Below, one piece after another: positions 23,467 to 34,470 of a stretch of DNA of 64,000 nucleotides (positions are counted from its first letter, which is position 1; every line of letters begins with the position of its first letter). Position numbers and translations under genes: made by a program. The stretch comes from Ampullaceana balthica (Eukaryota; Mollusca; Gastropoda; Lymnaeidae): the NCBI GenBank assembly GCA_944989445.1, contig CALYLW010000550.1, positions 8,362-72,361 on the forward strand, read 5' to 3'. Under the pieces are notes generated by a model. The model ran no database searches. It was not told where the DNA came from and saw only the letters and a list, made by a program, of their open reading frames with translations.

Positions 23467-23970
23467 TTAAATCCTTTATATTAACTCGTGGTGTCTGCTT
23501 GCGTGCACCCTTGATTGCTTGCTTGTCGCCAAAACTTTGGATCAATTTTTAACCCTTTTCCTCGTAAGCTAGCGAGCTGAAATTTAACAGGCAGTTTGGT
23601 GGCGATGATAAAAACAATGTATCAAAATTTCAGATCGATCACATGTACCGTAATTGAATTATTGATTTTTTAGATTATTTTATTTATTCCTATGTATCAT
23701 GTTATTTTTTGAGATAGAGTGTAAGGGTGCGAATTATATTGAACAACCTTTCTGTCGCGCAATAAGGTGCGTATTTTATTGACAACACTTTTTATAAACA
23801 TATTCCGGATCGGTGCGCATTATATTAAACATGTTTTACGACACAACCACAATTTTGTAATTTTGGATGGTCTTGCGCTGCGTATTATAATGAACATTCT
23901 TTTAGTTACTTCTCGTACATAAAGGATTTATTGTCAAAAACTTGGTTTTTTACGTTTTTTAAAAAATTTT
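23467..23970 (+). mobile_element. family D element D3
   Basis: Tandem to D2 in the same direction with the same order of blocks; starts AAATCCTTTATATTAACTCG and ends AAAAACTTGGTTTTTTACG. Confidence 0.8.
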
Positions 23971-23975
23971 ATATT

Positions 23976-24640
23976 AAAACATGCCAAAAACCTTTACAGG
24001 TGGGTACTCATAAATATTCCTAATTTTTATGGCGATTAAATGAACAAAATAATATTTATATAGCTTCAAAAATAAAATAAAACATCATTAGGGCATCCGG
24101 GCTCAATCGATGCAATATGTAAAGTTCAAAATCCTGAAGATCTCAGTGTGTATCATGATGGAGATATGTATCAATATTCGTAAGGATCGTGAAATATCGA
24201 ATTAAGAGTTAGGTCTTAAAAGTTTAATTAAAACTTTTTTACACCATGGCCACGAATTAATGAACATCAGGGTTTCAAAGCAAGTAAAAATGTAATTTGT
24301 GTCAAACATTTCATGAACCAAGTTTTAACAAGAACCACCAGTTTATGAAATATTTAATGTTTAAATAAATAATTTAACCCATGACGGTTAGTTTTTGTTT
24401 TCAAAGATATATGAAATAATTCTTTGAGGATGTGTTGTATACAACTTCCCTGATTTTCTTGACGAACAGATAAAAGTTGCCAGTAGCCAATGTTCCAAAC
24501 AATATTTAAAAAGCGTATATAAGGAAAAAAAAGCAAGTCAATTGCTCCTGTGCGCACAAAGTGAATGATGTGAATTTCAAAACCCTTGAAGATTTCAGAC
24601 TTGATCCTGATGTTTATATATCTGTTAAATCCAAGGCCAG
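23976..24640 (-). mobile_element. old family A-like DNA
   Basis: Segments such as ATGGCGATTAAATGAAC, TATATAGCTTCAAAAATAA, CATTAGGGCATCCGGGC and ATCATGATGGAGATATGTATC follow family A order on the minus strand. Ends lost. Confidence 0.45.
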
Positions 24641-24807
24641 TTCGCAAAATGGAGTCGGTCGATCGGCCGAATCCCGAAGTAAGGATTCATGATCAGATGA
24701 AAGGTTGAAAAGTAGAATTTAATATTTAACATTGATTATTAATTGCAAATGATAAAAAAAACAGTGATATAAGTGAGACTTATAAAGTATAGTAAACTAT
24801 TTCTTTC

Positions 24808-25632
24808 TGCTAGCACTCATTACCACAAGATGGTCGTTTATGGCATTTTGAATTACATAATCGTTTGCTATTCATACTTGTGCAGCTATTTGTTTCGCAC
24901 TTAGTACTGCAATTGTATCGAGTGTAGCCTTGACCACTAGTCAGTGATTGGGAAGACGTGTCGGTTCGTAATGAATTTTCTTCTGTGCCCACGGATTCTA
25001 GTGTGAGCAGTTTCTCATGTACAATGGAAAACTTGCTTCGTAAATACAGTTGTTTGAGAACAACATGCTCTGTTTCTAGCTTGTAGCAGCAATCCTCAAC
25101 TTTCATGACAACTGCAAACACACTTCTTAGATATCCGCGACCTCTGACATCATCTGGTATACAAACGTGGACGTTATCTCCAGCTTCCAATGGTGGGAAT
25201 TTAGCATCTGAATTTCTAGCCATCTCCCCAGCTTGACCTTGCAAACTGTTGTGAGCTGCTGACCTCTTTTTCCCGATTTCTTGCTTATTATGACATAGCC
25301 TGAAAGTTATTTTACCTCGCATTCTTCGTCTGCTTCACTGCTGATTCCATAAATTTCATGTAGATTTTTGCCGCAGGATTCACAAAAACACAAATGGGAT
25401 GAACTACACTCTTTTTCACATACTATTCACATATTTTTCGCATGTTTAAATGCAGGCTACCTGTCTGGAATTTTCTGATGATTTCACCATCAGCACGGAA
25501 GCATCTCCATTTCTGTAGGCAGACCTTGCATTGAAGGCATCCTCCTTGATCCTTATAATTGAGAATAATCTTGTATTTGCCATCAGGACTACTTTGCATG
25601 TATATCAAATGCACCTGATATACAGTACTCAC
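24808..25632 (-). pseudogene. KRBA2-like integrase-derived pseudogene, C-terminal part
   Basis: The longest open piece (25322-24810, 170 codons) contains SDAKFPPLEAGDNVHVCIPD, then RGRGYLRSVFAVVMKVEDCC, and ends in a cysteine-rich tail with GYTRYNCSTKCETNSC and CNSKCHKRPSCGNEC. This order is characteristic of integrase-derived proteins related to KRAB-A domain-containing protein 2, seen widely in invertebrates. Just upstream (25420-25325, another frame) lies a Cys/His segment with FCESCGKNLHEIYG, matching the zinc-binding region of the family. 25632-25560 encodes MQSSPDGKYKIILNYKDQ, the start of the integrase core. The rest of the catalytic core is missing and the frame is broken, so it is a dead copy. 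No flanking terminal repeats were found. Confidence 0.75.
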
Positions 25633-25639
25633 AGTGAAA

Positions 25640-26000
25640 CCACTGTGTAAGAAAAATAAGAACTAGTCACAATGTCTAGACCCTCTACGAAAAAGACAGA
25701 CTAACGCAATATAATATTCACCACGTGTCACCCTTTTTTCCTAACACGTACACGGCAACACACCAGAACCGACAGATGTACCGCTACCCGGGCAGTTTTA
25801 CACTACAACATCGGACTTTGGCCAATGATACCCAGCCACTTCACGAATTGAACGGTCAAAGCTCTATGTACAGCCCTAGAGTTGAAAGACCAGACATCTC
25901 AGCCAAAGCGCAAATTAGCGGTCAATTCGCGAAATGGCTGAACTTTGGGCTTTGGCCGTTAAACATCAATCCTTGTAAAGATCATGAGAAATGGAATGGG
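25640..26000. other. GC-richer unassigned segment
   Basis: About 360 bp with clearly higher GC than its surroundings, next to the KRBA2-like pseudogene. A 92-codon plus-strand frame (25725-26003) has no recognisable domain. It may be the 5-prime region of the same element. Confidence 0.3.
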
Positions 26001-26002
26001 TA

Positions 26003-26215
26003 ATAACTCTTGACAGCTAACAAAAGAAAGATTTGGGCAAACGGTCAGAATGAATAGATTTAAGGAGTCACTGCCTTATAAAGTTTTTTTATAAGCCATC
26101 AAGATTTTATGTACCAAGTTTGGTCTAGATCAATTCATTATTCAAGTAGTAAATGTTTAAAAATACTTCTTCGATAGCGCATATTAAACAACGATATTTT
26201 GGGCCTCTTAACTTA
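26003..26215 (-). mobile_element. old family A-like DNA
   Basis: TATGTACCAAGTTTGGTC and AGATCAATTCATTATTCAAG blocks match the minus-strand order of family A (compare 1345-1385). Confidence 0.5.
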
Positions 26216-26224
26216 TCTTATCTG

Positions 26225-26790
26225 TTTACAGACGCTCCTTCTATACAAAAGATTATTGCGTCCTACGCTTATCTATGATTTTTGTTCAGTCTTGCATTTT
26301 TATTACAGATTTAAATGTTGATAAAGTGTTGGTTTTCCTGGTTTCTTCAGGCAACCCATGCCTCGCCCGAATTCCGGACGGGAAGAACGAAAATATGAAG
26401 TTGTTTGTTCTTGCACATGGAATAAGAAAGGTGTTTTTATCCTTATGTCTAATTGAGGGTTGTATTAAGTTACCTTTGTGTTGTATTTCTAAATTAGAAT
26501 TAATTGCTTTATGTATGATTACTATTTTACTCTTGGTTCTTCTATCCTCTAGTGTTTCAAGGATTAATGATTCAACCAATGGTGTTATTCTTGTCATTTT
26601 TGAATATTCTCCAGTAATAAATCTGGAAGCTCTTTTTCTGAATTTGTTCTAGTTTACCAATGCTTTCTTTGGTGGATGGGTACCATACAGAAGATGCATT
26701 TTCTAGTACAGGTCTCACCAAAGTGAGGTAGGATTTTAATTTTATATCTCTATTACATTTGTGAAATTCCCCTATTAGTGGCAACTTTTA
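26225..26790 (-). pseudogene. LINE-a (non-LTR retrotransposon) 3-prime copy
   Basis: Two overlapping frames on the minus strand give the C-terminal part of a non-LTR reverse transcriptase protein: KLKSYLTLVRPVLENASSVW then ITPLVESLILETLEDRRT and, near the end, NNFIFSFFPSGIRARHGLPE. These motifs are typical of the thumb and C-terminal region of CR1/Jockey-type LINEs. A frameshift near 26580 breaks the frame. The 3-prime end is the same as in the other copies. Confidence 0.8.
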
Positions 26791-26799
26791 AAAGAATAA

Positions 26800-27480
26800 A
26801 ATAACGCCCATTTCGCTAGCGTGTAGTCGAAAAGATTCATGGCGATCAGATGAATGATGCCGTTAGCAATTTTTTTTTAAATATGTGGAAACCATTTTAA
26901 AGAAAACTTGCCAAAACAGCGCCATATGTCAAAACTCTCAAAACTTCAATCTGAATTTAGATTGAAATACGTGTAATTTTTATTAAGATCACGTAACACG
27001 AAAGTGAATGAAGCTTTTAAAATTACGAAAAAGATGTTGGGGTTCTTAGCCCAAAAAAATGGATTTTTGGATATCAATGTCCCAGAATATAATGTTACAC
27101 ACGTCCAGTTTAATGTGTACCAAAGTTACATCAAGATCCATCAAATAACCCTATATCCAATGTTTACAATACTTTTTTATTTTTTATATTTTTAAAACTT
27201 TGCATGCAAAAAAAAATTAAATAATAATAATTAAAAAAAACTTACGTGTGTTCAAAAACTACTTAAAATTTCATAATTATTATTTGAATAAAACAAAATT
27301 CTTATTACGAATGAAGGAAAAATTTATTTTAAAAAATAATTTTCATGGGCCCCTGCGCCCTTCGTTGTAAGATGGAAAGTTCAAAACACCCTTTCAATTC
27401 AATCAGGATAATGATGGATATATTTATCAATATTTGTCAAGATCTTGTAACATTGAAACAGGAATAAAGCTACGAAATAA
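26800..27480 (-). mobile_element. old family A-like DNA, interrupted by D4 and D5
   Basis: ATTCATGGCGATCAGATGAATG, a GGGCCCCTGCGCCC block, and ATAATGGATATATTTATCAATA in family A order on the minus strand; resumes after D5 at 28467. Confidence 0.5.
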
Positions 27481-27967
27481 GAAAAACCCGTAAAAAACCA
27501 AGTTTTTTACTATAAATCCTTTATGTACGAGAAGTAATTAAAAGAATGTTCATTATAATACGCAGCGCCAGACCATCCAGAAATACAAAATTGCAGTTGT
27601 GTCGTAAAACATGTTTAATATAATGCGCACCGATCAGGAATATGTTTATAAAAAGAGCTGTCAATAAAATACGCACCTTATTGCGCGACAGAAAGGTTGT
27701 TCAATATAATACGCACCGCGACGCTCTATCTCAAAAAATAGCATGATACATAGGAATAAATAAAAAAATCTAAAAAATCAATAATTTAATTACGGTACAT
27801 GCGATCGATCTGAAATTTTGATACATTGTTTTTATCATCGGTACAAAACTGCCTGCAAAATTTCAGCTCGCTATCTTGTGAGCAAGTGGGTTAAAAATTG
27901 ATCAAAAGTTTTGGCGACAAGGTCGGTCGGTCGGCCGCAGACACCGCGAGTTAATATAAAGGATTTA
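27481..27967 (-). mobile_element. family D element D4
   Basis: Minus-strand element with start AAATCCTTTATATTAACTCG (right) and end ACGGGTTTTTCTTATT (left). Four internal motifs at 27548, 27612, 27661 and 27698. GGTCGGTCGGTCGG replaces the GCTTGCTTG tract. Clean copy. Confidence 0.85.
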
Positions 27968-28466
27968 AATAAGAAAAACCCGTAAAAAACCAAGTTTTTG
28001 ACTATAAATCCTTTATGTACGAGAAGTAACTAAAAGAATGTTCATTATAATACGCAGCGCCAGACCATCCAGAAATACAAAATTGAAGTTGTGTCGTAAA
28101 ACATGTTTAATATAATACGCACCGATCAGGAATATGTTTATAAAAAGAGCTGTCAATAAAATACGCACCTTATTGCGCGACAGAAAGGTTGTTCAATATA
28201 ATACGCACCGCGACGCTCTATCTCAAAAAATAGCATGATACATAGGAATAAATAAAAAATCTAAAAAATCAATAATTTAATTACGGTACATGCGATCGAT
28301 CTGAAATTTTGATACATTGTTTTTATCATCGGTACAAAACTGCCTGCAAAATTTCAGCTCGCTATCTTGCGAGCAAGTGGGTTAAAAATCGATCAAAAGT
28401 TTTGGCGACAAGCAAGCAAGCAAGCAAGGTCCGCCGCAGACACCACGAGTTAATATAAAGGATTTA
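27968..28466 (-). mobile_element. family D element D5
   Basis: Directly adjacent to D4 in the same direction and nearly identical to it, except for its GCTTGCTTGCTTGC tract. Young copies, inserted into old A-like DNA. Confidence 0.85.
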
Positions 28467-28784
28467 AAAAGAATGTGGGCCCCAGGCCTCGAAAGAATAG
28501 ACATGGTAGTTTATGCCCTATAATATTTTAAGATAAGATACTATGCCTTATATGTTCCTAAGATAATTGTTCGAAATACAACCATTTCCCTAGTAGATAA
28601 TGCCTTAAATAATTTTTATAGTTGATTAAAAAAATAATAAAAAATTTATTTTTCAATTACATTTGCGACATACAACCAAATTTAGTATCTTCATCGGTTT
28701 TGGTCAGAGCAAGGAAGCTGCATACTTAATTTCGCGAAGACGGTGGCCATAAATAAGAAAGATTGACATTGGAAAAGTTATATA
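28467..28784 (-). mobile_element. old family A-like DNA
   Basis: GGGCCCCAGGCCTCGAAAGAAT and GACATGGTAGTTTATGCCC continue the A-like order seen before D4. Confidence 0.45.
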
Positions 28785-30196
28785 CCAGTGGTTCCCAAAC
28801 TTTTTTGACCCATGGGGGCCTTTGTTACATTTAAAACTAGCTCACGGACCCCCCAAGGGAAAAGCTACAAAAATGCATAGTACAAGAATTACAAATCAAA
28901 ATGAACAAAGATTTTGATGAAGAAATAATTAGGGAAATTATATCTTTTGTTTAAAATAAAATTTAAAACAATTTATGAATTGGATAAACGTGATGAGATT
29001 TTATGAGTGTATTTTTGTCCGACTCAATGTTTGTGAGTTTAACCGCAAATCCACACGAGCAACAATTTCTATTCAGTTTCAATTTTTTTGTGACAAAGTT
29101 CATAACGGCACTGAATCCCTGATCTACCAAATAGGAAGACGAAAAAGCTTTCAACAACTTCTGTACAATAACCAATAATGCAGGATATAAAATTGGGATC
29201 TATTTTTATAACCAAAATTTGTGGTATCCTTGTTCAAACTAGAAACAATTTTTGTTTTAAAGCGTGACGTACTTTAGGTAGGGGTTTCAAGATTTGTGAC
29301 AGTTTGTGACAGGGGGGAGTGGGGAGTTAAAAATGGTCAAAAATAGCGTGACGTACTTTATGGACGGCCCCCTATTAATTTTTGCAATGACGGTATTTTC
29401 ATATATTTTTCTTTGACGGTTTGAAAAAAACGTTAAATTACTATCTTTTTTGTTTGTTGTTGTTGTCACTTTGGAATTTTATTTAATGTTCCTTAAGCTT
29501 GGAAGTCTTCAGAGAATCATTTGACATAGTTTTATTACTTAGAAGACACATAGTTAAAATACTATTTCCTAGTGATGAAATAAAGTCATATATGAAAATA
29601 TTCATCACTGTATTGTAGTCATATTTTCTTCGGCTCATTGATACTCTTATCATTTGTAACAAATCACTATTAATAATTATTAACTTTTTCAATTGAATGC
29701 CACAGTAAAGCCCTTTAAAAAACAATTATTTGATGTAAGGGTACAATTTAGATACATTAATCTTCCAGATATATCAGAAGAAAAAAAAACTTGCAATCAT
29801 CGTTGCTTCACGTTTTAAATTATATTTTGCTGATCTACTTATAGGGCTTTTACATTTCTTTCACAACAAACTTGCACTTTCAATAAACCAAATATTTTGA
29901 TTGTTTATATAGCTGTTAAATTTACAATAGCTCTACTTTCGTTTATAGACAAAACAACACTCTATTCCATAACTGATAACAATTAGTAGAAAAATTATTT
30001 AGATAATATTTTATTTATTTATTTATTTAATTTCCATAATATAAAAATAGATCACAAAATTGTTATTTTATATTGAGCCTTGCGCGGACCCCCTGACGTT
30101 GTTCTGTGACCCCCAAATCAATTTTAATTTTCCACGGGCCCACTGAATGATACTGGGGACCCCTGGTGGTCGCAGGGACGACTTTGGAAACCACTG
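28785..30196. mobile_element. hAT-type non-autonomous element, about 1.4 kb
   Basis: Left end CAGTGGTTCCCAAACTTTTT and right end GACTTTGGAAACCACTG are inverted repeats of the kind that mark hAT elements, followed inside by GACCCATGGGGGCC / GGGGACCCCTGG. No clear 8-bp target duplication. No transposase frame found inside; a second small MITE sits within it. Confidence 0.75.
29257..29374. mobile_element. MITE inside the hAT element
   Basis: GCGTGACGTACTTTA occurs at 29262 and 29346, with a right end ACTTTATGGACGGCCCCC and a G-run core. This resembles the widespread MITEs ending GGGGCCGTCCATAAAGTACG. The left end is lost. Confidence 0.55.
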
Positions 30197-30199
30197 TTG

Positions 30200-30770
30200 T
30201 AAAACGTTCAGATAATTAATCAGCATCGAATTTGAACGTGAAACACACCAAAATTTTGTTCATTACTGTTTTAATGCCCTATAGTCTCTAATCACGAGCT
30301 ATTAAAATCATATGTACCTAGTTTGATCAAGCAACATCAATTCCAAACAGAGCCCTTCAATGGAATGTACTAAACAACATTTTGAAGTTTCATGGTGATC
30401 ACTTACTAAAATAATTCTTATACATCTTATATCTAAAAATGACAATAAGGAACCCTGTAAAAACATAGCAAGATTTAAAATTCAAAAGGCCTGAATATTT
30501 TATTCTGGATTATGGTGTTGATATATGTATTTATATGTAAAGTTTGTTGAAATCTTATAGGTAATAAATCATTAAAGTTAACACATATATAATTTAGGCC
30601 CCAGGGCCCCATAGGAATGGTCATTAAGAGTTTATTACCTTATATAATTTTAATATGGGTCATCACACTTTTAAATACCATTTTTTAAAATCTCGATTCA
30701 TGTACCAAGTAGACAATGTTTAAAATACCGTTTATATATATCATTTTAAAAATCATTTTTTGGTTGCGGT
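30200..30770 (-). mobile_element. old family A-like DNA
   Basis: ATGCCCTATAGTCTCTAATC, TGTACCTAGTTTGATCAAG, TTCATGGTGATCAC and GGCCCCAGGGCCCC follow family A order on the minus strand. Confidence 0.5.
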
Positions 30771-31473
30771 GTCACAAAATAAAGTAAATTTCAAAATAAA
30801 GTCTCCTCCGGAGAATTTTTTTTAAAGTCTCCCCCTCGAGACTTTGTTTTAAAATAAAGTATCCAAGCTTAAAATAATATCTTCCATTAATTAATTGAAA
30901 TTTTAAAAAGTATTTTATTAACGTTTAAGACACACAATGAATAAGTATTTGTCCTAAATGCATTTGTTTATGAGTTTTGGAAATTCAACAATCATAAATA
31001 TAGTCAGGGACGTAACAAGTTGAGGGCTAATGGGGTAAATGCCCCGAGAGACACATTTTCAGGTGTGACTAATTCCCCAGTGTTAGTCTAAAAATAATGA
31101 TGTCTTTTCCTCACAAAAAATCTGCATTTATACACCAAACAAATCGCCCCCCCCCCAGAATAACAAGGTTCTAAGTCCAATTTTTGAAAAAATTGAGTTA
31201 TTGCCCCTGGGATATTGTCCATATTTCAATCTATCATAGCACAAAATCTGAAAGCTGTATAATGAGCCAATTTTTCAGGAAGTACAGAATTACAAGGTTC
31301 TAACACGAGATAGGCCTTTCAAGTGAAAATTACAAAGTTCTAATATGCATTGTTGTTTTAACAAGGTCTTATCTACTGTTAACCAATGAAAAAAAGGCTT
31401 TGAACATTAGTTTAATATAATCAGCCAATCATATGCCTTGTTAAATACACGCTATGGTACGGTTTGTTTAAAA

Positions 31474-31601
31474 ATGGCGGACGTCTCCAGGAGACGTAGT
31501 GATTCAAGTATATTTTCGAGTTAATATGGCACGAATTGCAGTGACCACAATTATCCATTGCCATGTGGTGGTACTTCTGACATAGGAAGTGAAGAAGACA
31601 T
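31474..31601 (+). pseudogene. family J element gene, exon 1 remnant
   Basis: ATG GCG GAC start, about 42 codons ending in GGTSDIGSEEDI, with donor GTAAGT right after 31601. It has one in-frame stop at codon 17. The reading frame continues correctly into exon 2 when spliced, apart from one stop. The product is not identified. Confidence 0.5.
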
Positions 31602-31931
31602 GTAAGTATTTTTATTTAAACATAGTTTCTTAATGCAAAATAGGTCAGATGTGTAGTTATAATTATAAGTAATATAAGTTATACTACTTATAGTAGTATA
31701 CTCATCGCGTCTTTGGTCTGTATCAGAAAGAGAATAAAACAGAAACATAAGAAAAGGCAATAGTAATAATTTTTACGCTGCTAAATAAAATAATAATTTT
31801 GAAACATATTAGTTTATATAATCCATAAGATCATTTCATTACACTTATTTAGTTAAGCTTTTAAAGTTTTAAGTTGGTAAGCCTTTTTAATTTTAGTCTT
31901 TAGTTTTAACTCCACTTCATTTTCATTCCAG

Positions 31932-32380
31932 CATTCCTCCATCCTCTCATTGTCAGTCTCACTAACACCTTCTGATGCCAGCATTGCATACATTCAATGA
32001 GAGTGAAACTCAGACTGGGCAGAACATCAAAAACTGCAGTCAAACTCCTGAGACATGTTCAAGAGAGGCCAGCGCACCTTTAATAGGTCAAAGTAATTCA
32101 GAAACAATAGGAGCATCTAACAGTCAATGGCAGAAAGAAGCTGAGAAGGGAGAGACACAGCAATCCTGATAATTGGAAATGCAATGAAAGGACAAAATTG
32201 TCTGAAGCTAGTCAGGCTTACATAAATATAAGGAACAAGGAACCTGAAAAGAAAATTCAGCATCTAAGAGACTGTAAAAAGAGTTGCAAGTTTAAAGGTG
32301 AAACTGAAACCAGAAATATAGAGAGGCATACAGTAACATACTTAGGTAACATACAAACTATAGCATTTTTTACAGTAAAG
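31932..32380 (+). pseudogene. family J element gene, exon 2 remnant
   Basis: Acceptor TTTTCATTCCAG precedes 31932. The frame carried over from exon 1 meets one stop and then reads MPALHTFNESETQTGQ onward to 32167. A frameshift then leads to HSNPDNWKCNERTKLSEAS and a Cys-rich segment with RDCKKSCKFKG. The arrangement (acidic Ser/Thr-rich N-terminus, then a basic W..NKRK-like and CxxxC region) is reminiscent of N-termini of uncharacterised transposon proteins in invertebrates. I cannot name the family. The catalytic region is absent. Confidence 0.5.
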
Positions 32381-32382
32381 TA

Positions 32383-32570
32383 AAGTAAGTCCCATAACCC
32401 ATTAGAGCTAACTCGGGGCTTGTTTATACCTGGTGGGTGGCCCAATTCCCTTCCAGTGGTCTTAGCGTATCATTTATATTGTGGCTTTGCGTGGGCTCGA
32501 TCCCACGCCCCTCAGCTTTGTGAGGCTAGCGCGCTACTGACTTCGATATCCAGCCGCATGTAACATGTCA
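32383..32570 (-). mobile_element. tRNA-derived SINE (SINE2), copy a
   Basis: Minus-strand element whose head has GGGCGTGGGATCGAGCCCAC, a good match to a tRNA box B, with GCGCGCTAGCCTCAC upstream as in a tRNA anticodon arm. The body shares long stretches with copy b (33222-33420). It lies inside family J. Confidence 0.7.
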
Positions 32571-33221
32571 TAATGTAGAAAGTTAAAGTACAGTTTTTGC
32601 TGTGTGTAAAATCATTTATTTTTACTTTTTACAATAAAAGTTACAGTTTTGATGTTAGTCCAATTAAATGAATAAAAATACATTGTAAAATATACACAAA
32701 TAGTGTCTGTCTTTAATTAAATATAATCCTTTGTTGTTATTTTTGTTGTCTTTATCAGTATTAGAGCTCTTAATTAAGAATAAGTACTTTTTCTTTATAT
32801 AAACTAATAAAATTATGTCGTAAAAAAGAATAGAACCTTGTTATAATTAATTAAAATTGCATTTTCAGAATTAAGAGGTTCTATTGAAAATTTAAAAAAC
32901 TCATATAAAATCTAAATTAACACCAAAAAAATTACATTAAATGGTAATATCTTGTATTGATAATACAAACAGAATGCAATAAAAACTTTGACAAAAACAT
33001 GTATAGTTTGTCGTACCCAAACATCAAATTTTCAAACGTGAATATCTCCGTTTGACAAAAAGGTCACATAGAACCCTGTTATTCTAGGGGGGGGGGCGTT
33101 AAATAATGTCTTCGTACTTAGGTTGTTAACGATTAATTGAACTATAATCATTAAATTTTGAAAAAAAAGTTATTTTCGATTAAAGCAAAAATTGGAAATT
33201 TATGGTGTCATAATCTTTTTT

Positions 33222-33420
33222 TTTAAAGTCCCATAACAGATGGTCTTAATGTTTCCATTAGGACTTGCAAGGGGCTTGGTCGACCAGGTGGGTACCCCGA
33301 ATAAATTCCAGGTTAGCGTTAGTCATTCATCATTCGTATTGTGGCTTTGCGTGGGCTCGATCCCACGCCCCTCAGCTTGTGAGGTGAGCGCACTATTGAC
33401 ATCGCTATCCAGCCGCCATA
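33222..33420 (-). mobile_element. tRNA-derived SINE (SINE2), copy b, inside H1
   Basis: Minus-strand head GGCTGGATAGCGATGTC, GCGCTCACCTCACAAGCTGAG and box B GGGATCGAGCCC; the body ends ATGGGACTTT and an A-run tail. The fullest SINE2 copy here. Confidence 0.75.
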
Positions 33421-33581
33421 TGTTAGTAACATTTATTAAAATACTTGTCGAAAAGTCAATATAACCAGCCGACCGGAACAATAGTTCACATAGCTTTAGA
33501 TCGTATCAACTGAATTTTCTGATACTGTAGTGTATGTTTGGTTTGCAGGTCGTATGTAAGCGAAGTGTTAGAACCATGGCA

Positions 33582-33768
33582 GCAATGTTCCCTTTAAGCC
33601 GCGTGGCCTCGCAGATATTTGACCAACGTCACGCGGGAGTTTAGAATCACTGCGCAGCAAATTTTATTAAATATTACACAAAAAATGAACGTTGCGCAAT
33701 TATGCACACGTGATTTGTTTTAACTTTGCACACGGACCAACGAAGCTTAGACTTAGAGAGAAAATTGC
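33582..33768. mobile_element. MITE nested in H1
   Basis: Inverted ends CAATGTTCCCTTTAAG and CTTAGAGAGAAAATTG, bordered by CATGGCA / CATGGTA. The same MITE is at the same place in H2 and missing from H4, so it inserted in an ancestor of H1 and H2. Confidence 0.7.
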
Positions 33769-34029
33769 ATGGTAGGCAAACGATTTCTCTCAGTGGACAC
33801 AATAAACTTTATCAACATTTTGAACATTCATGTAAATGAATAGTTTAAAACCAAAATGTTCGTGTAATCGTCTGGAAATTAGTTTATATTTATTCGCTGA
33901 AATATTTTAATTTTTTAGTTTTAGTAAATTTATAAGTGGTTAGTCGATTAATCGTTCAAAATATTTTAATCGTTTAAAATTTAACTATTAATCGAAAAAT
34001 TAATCGTTAATTTCAGCAACCCTAATTTG

Positions 34030-34470
34030 TACACAAAGGATGAGAAATCTTGCAGCTCTTTTCTGAATTTGTTCTACTTTATCAATGCTTTCTTTTGTGG
34101 ATGGGTCCCATGCAGAAGTGCATATACTAGTACAGGTCTCACCAAAGTGAGGTAGCATTTTAGTTTAATTAATATCTCTATTACATTTGTGAAAGTAGTT
34201 CAGCTTTTTAAGTAAACTAAGGTGGTTAACTTTGTTAAATGCTTGTGTGAAGTCTAATTATATTGTGTCTATTTGATCATTATTGTCTAAGCCTTTTGAT
34301 AGTTAATCTATTAAACCTATTAATTGTGTTTCACATGATCTGTTTTTTCTAAAGCCGCGTTGATGTGGGCACAGGGCATTATATTTGTCTAGGTGGTTAA
34401 CTATTTTACCATATATTATGTGTTCTAGTAATGTACAGGTGATACAAAGTTTCATGCTTCTACCTACAGT
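34030..34470 (-). pseudogene. LINE-a internal reverse-transcriptase fragment
   Basis: On the minus strand it matches the 41110-41300 and 41870-41960 regions of the plus-strand LINE-a copy. This includes the segment for FRKNRSCET, LDNNDQIDTI and VRPVLVYAL-type motifs. Internally deleted and frameshifted. Confidence 0.65.

Larger units (their letters stand above)
31145..33098 (+). mobile_element. 1.95-kb DNA transposon with G/C-run terminal repeats (family J)
   Basis: Left end CGCCCCCCCCCCAGAATAAC and right end, reverse complemented, CGCCCCCCCCCCTAGAATAAC, then AAGGTTCT / AGGGTTCT, give a terminal inverted repeat of about 28 bp. Inside are remains of a two-exon gene (31474-31601 and 31932-32380) and a nested SINE (32383-32570). 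The rest of the gene is gone. The superfamily is uncertain and no target duplication is clear. Confidence 0.7.
33119..34024 (-). mobile_element. family H hAT deletion derivative, copy H1
   Basis: Ends TTAGGTTGTTAACGATTAAT and TTAATTTCAGCAACCCTAA. Possible 8-bp target duplication CTTCGTAC / ATTTGTAC. Contains a SINE2 copy (33222-33420), a nested MITE (33582-33768) and a trace of a hAT C-terminal domain near 33455-33500. Confidence 0.75.

Noticed and set aside
25725..26003. 92-codon open frame as a gene
   Set aside because: No domain, no splice context and no similarity to known motifs; could be chance in GC-richer DNA.
32450..33415. Functional tRNA genes
   Set aside because: Box B is good but box A and the acceptor stem are poor, and two copies share a long non-tRNA body, as in SINEs.
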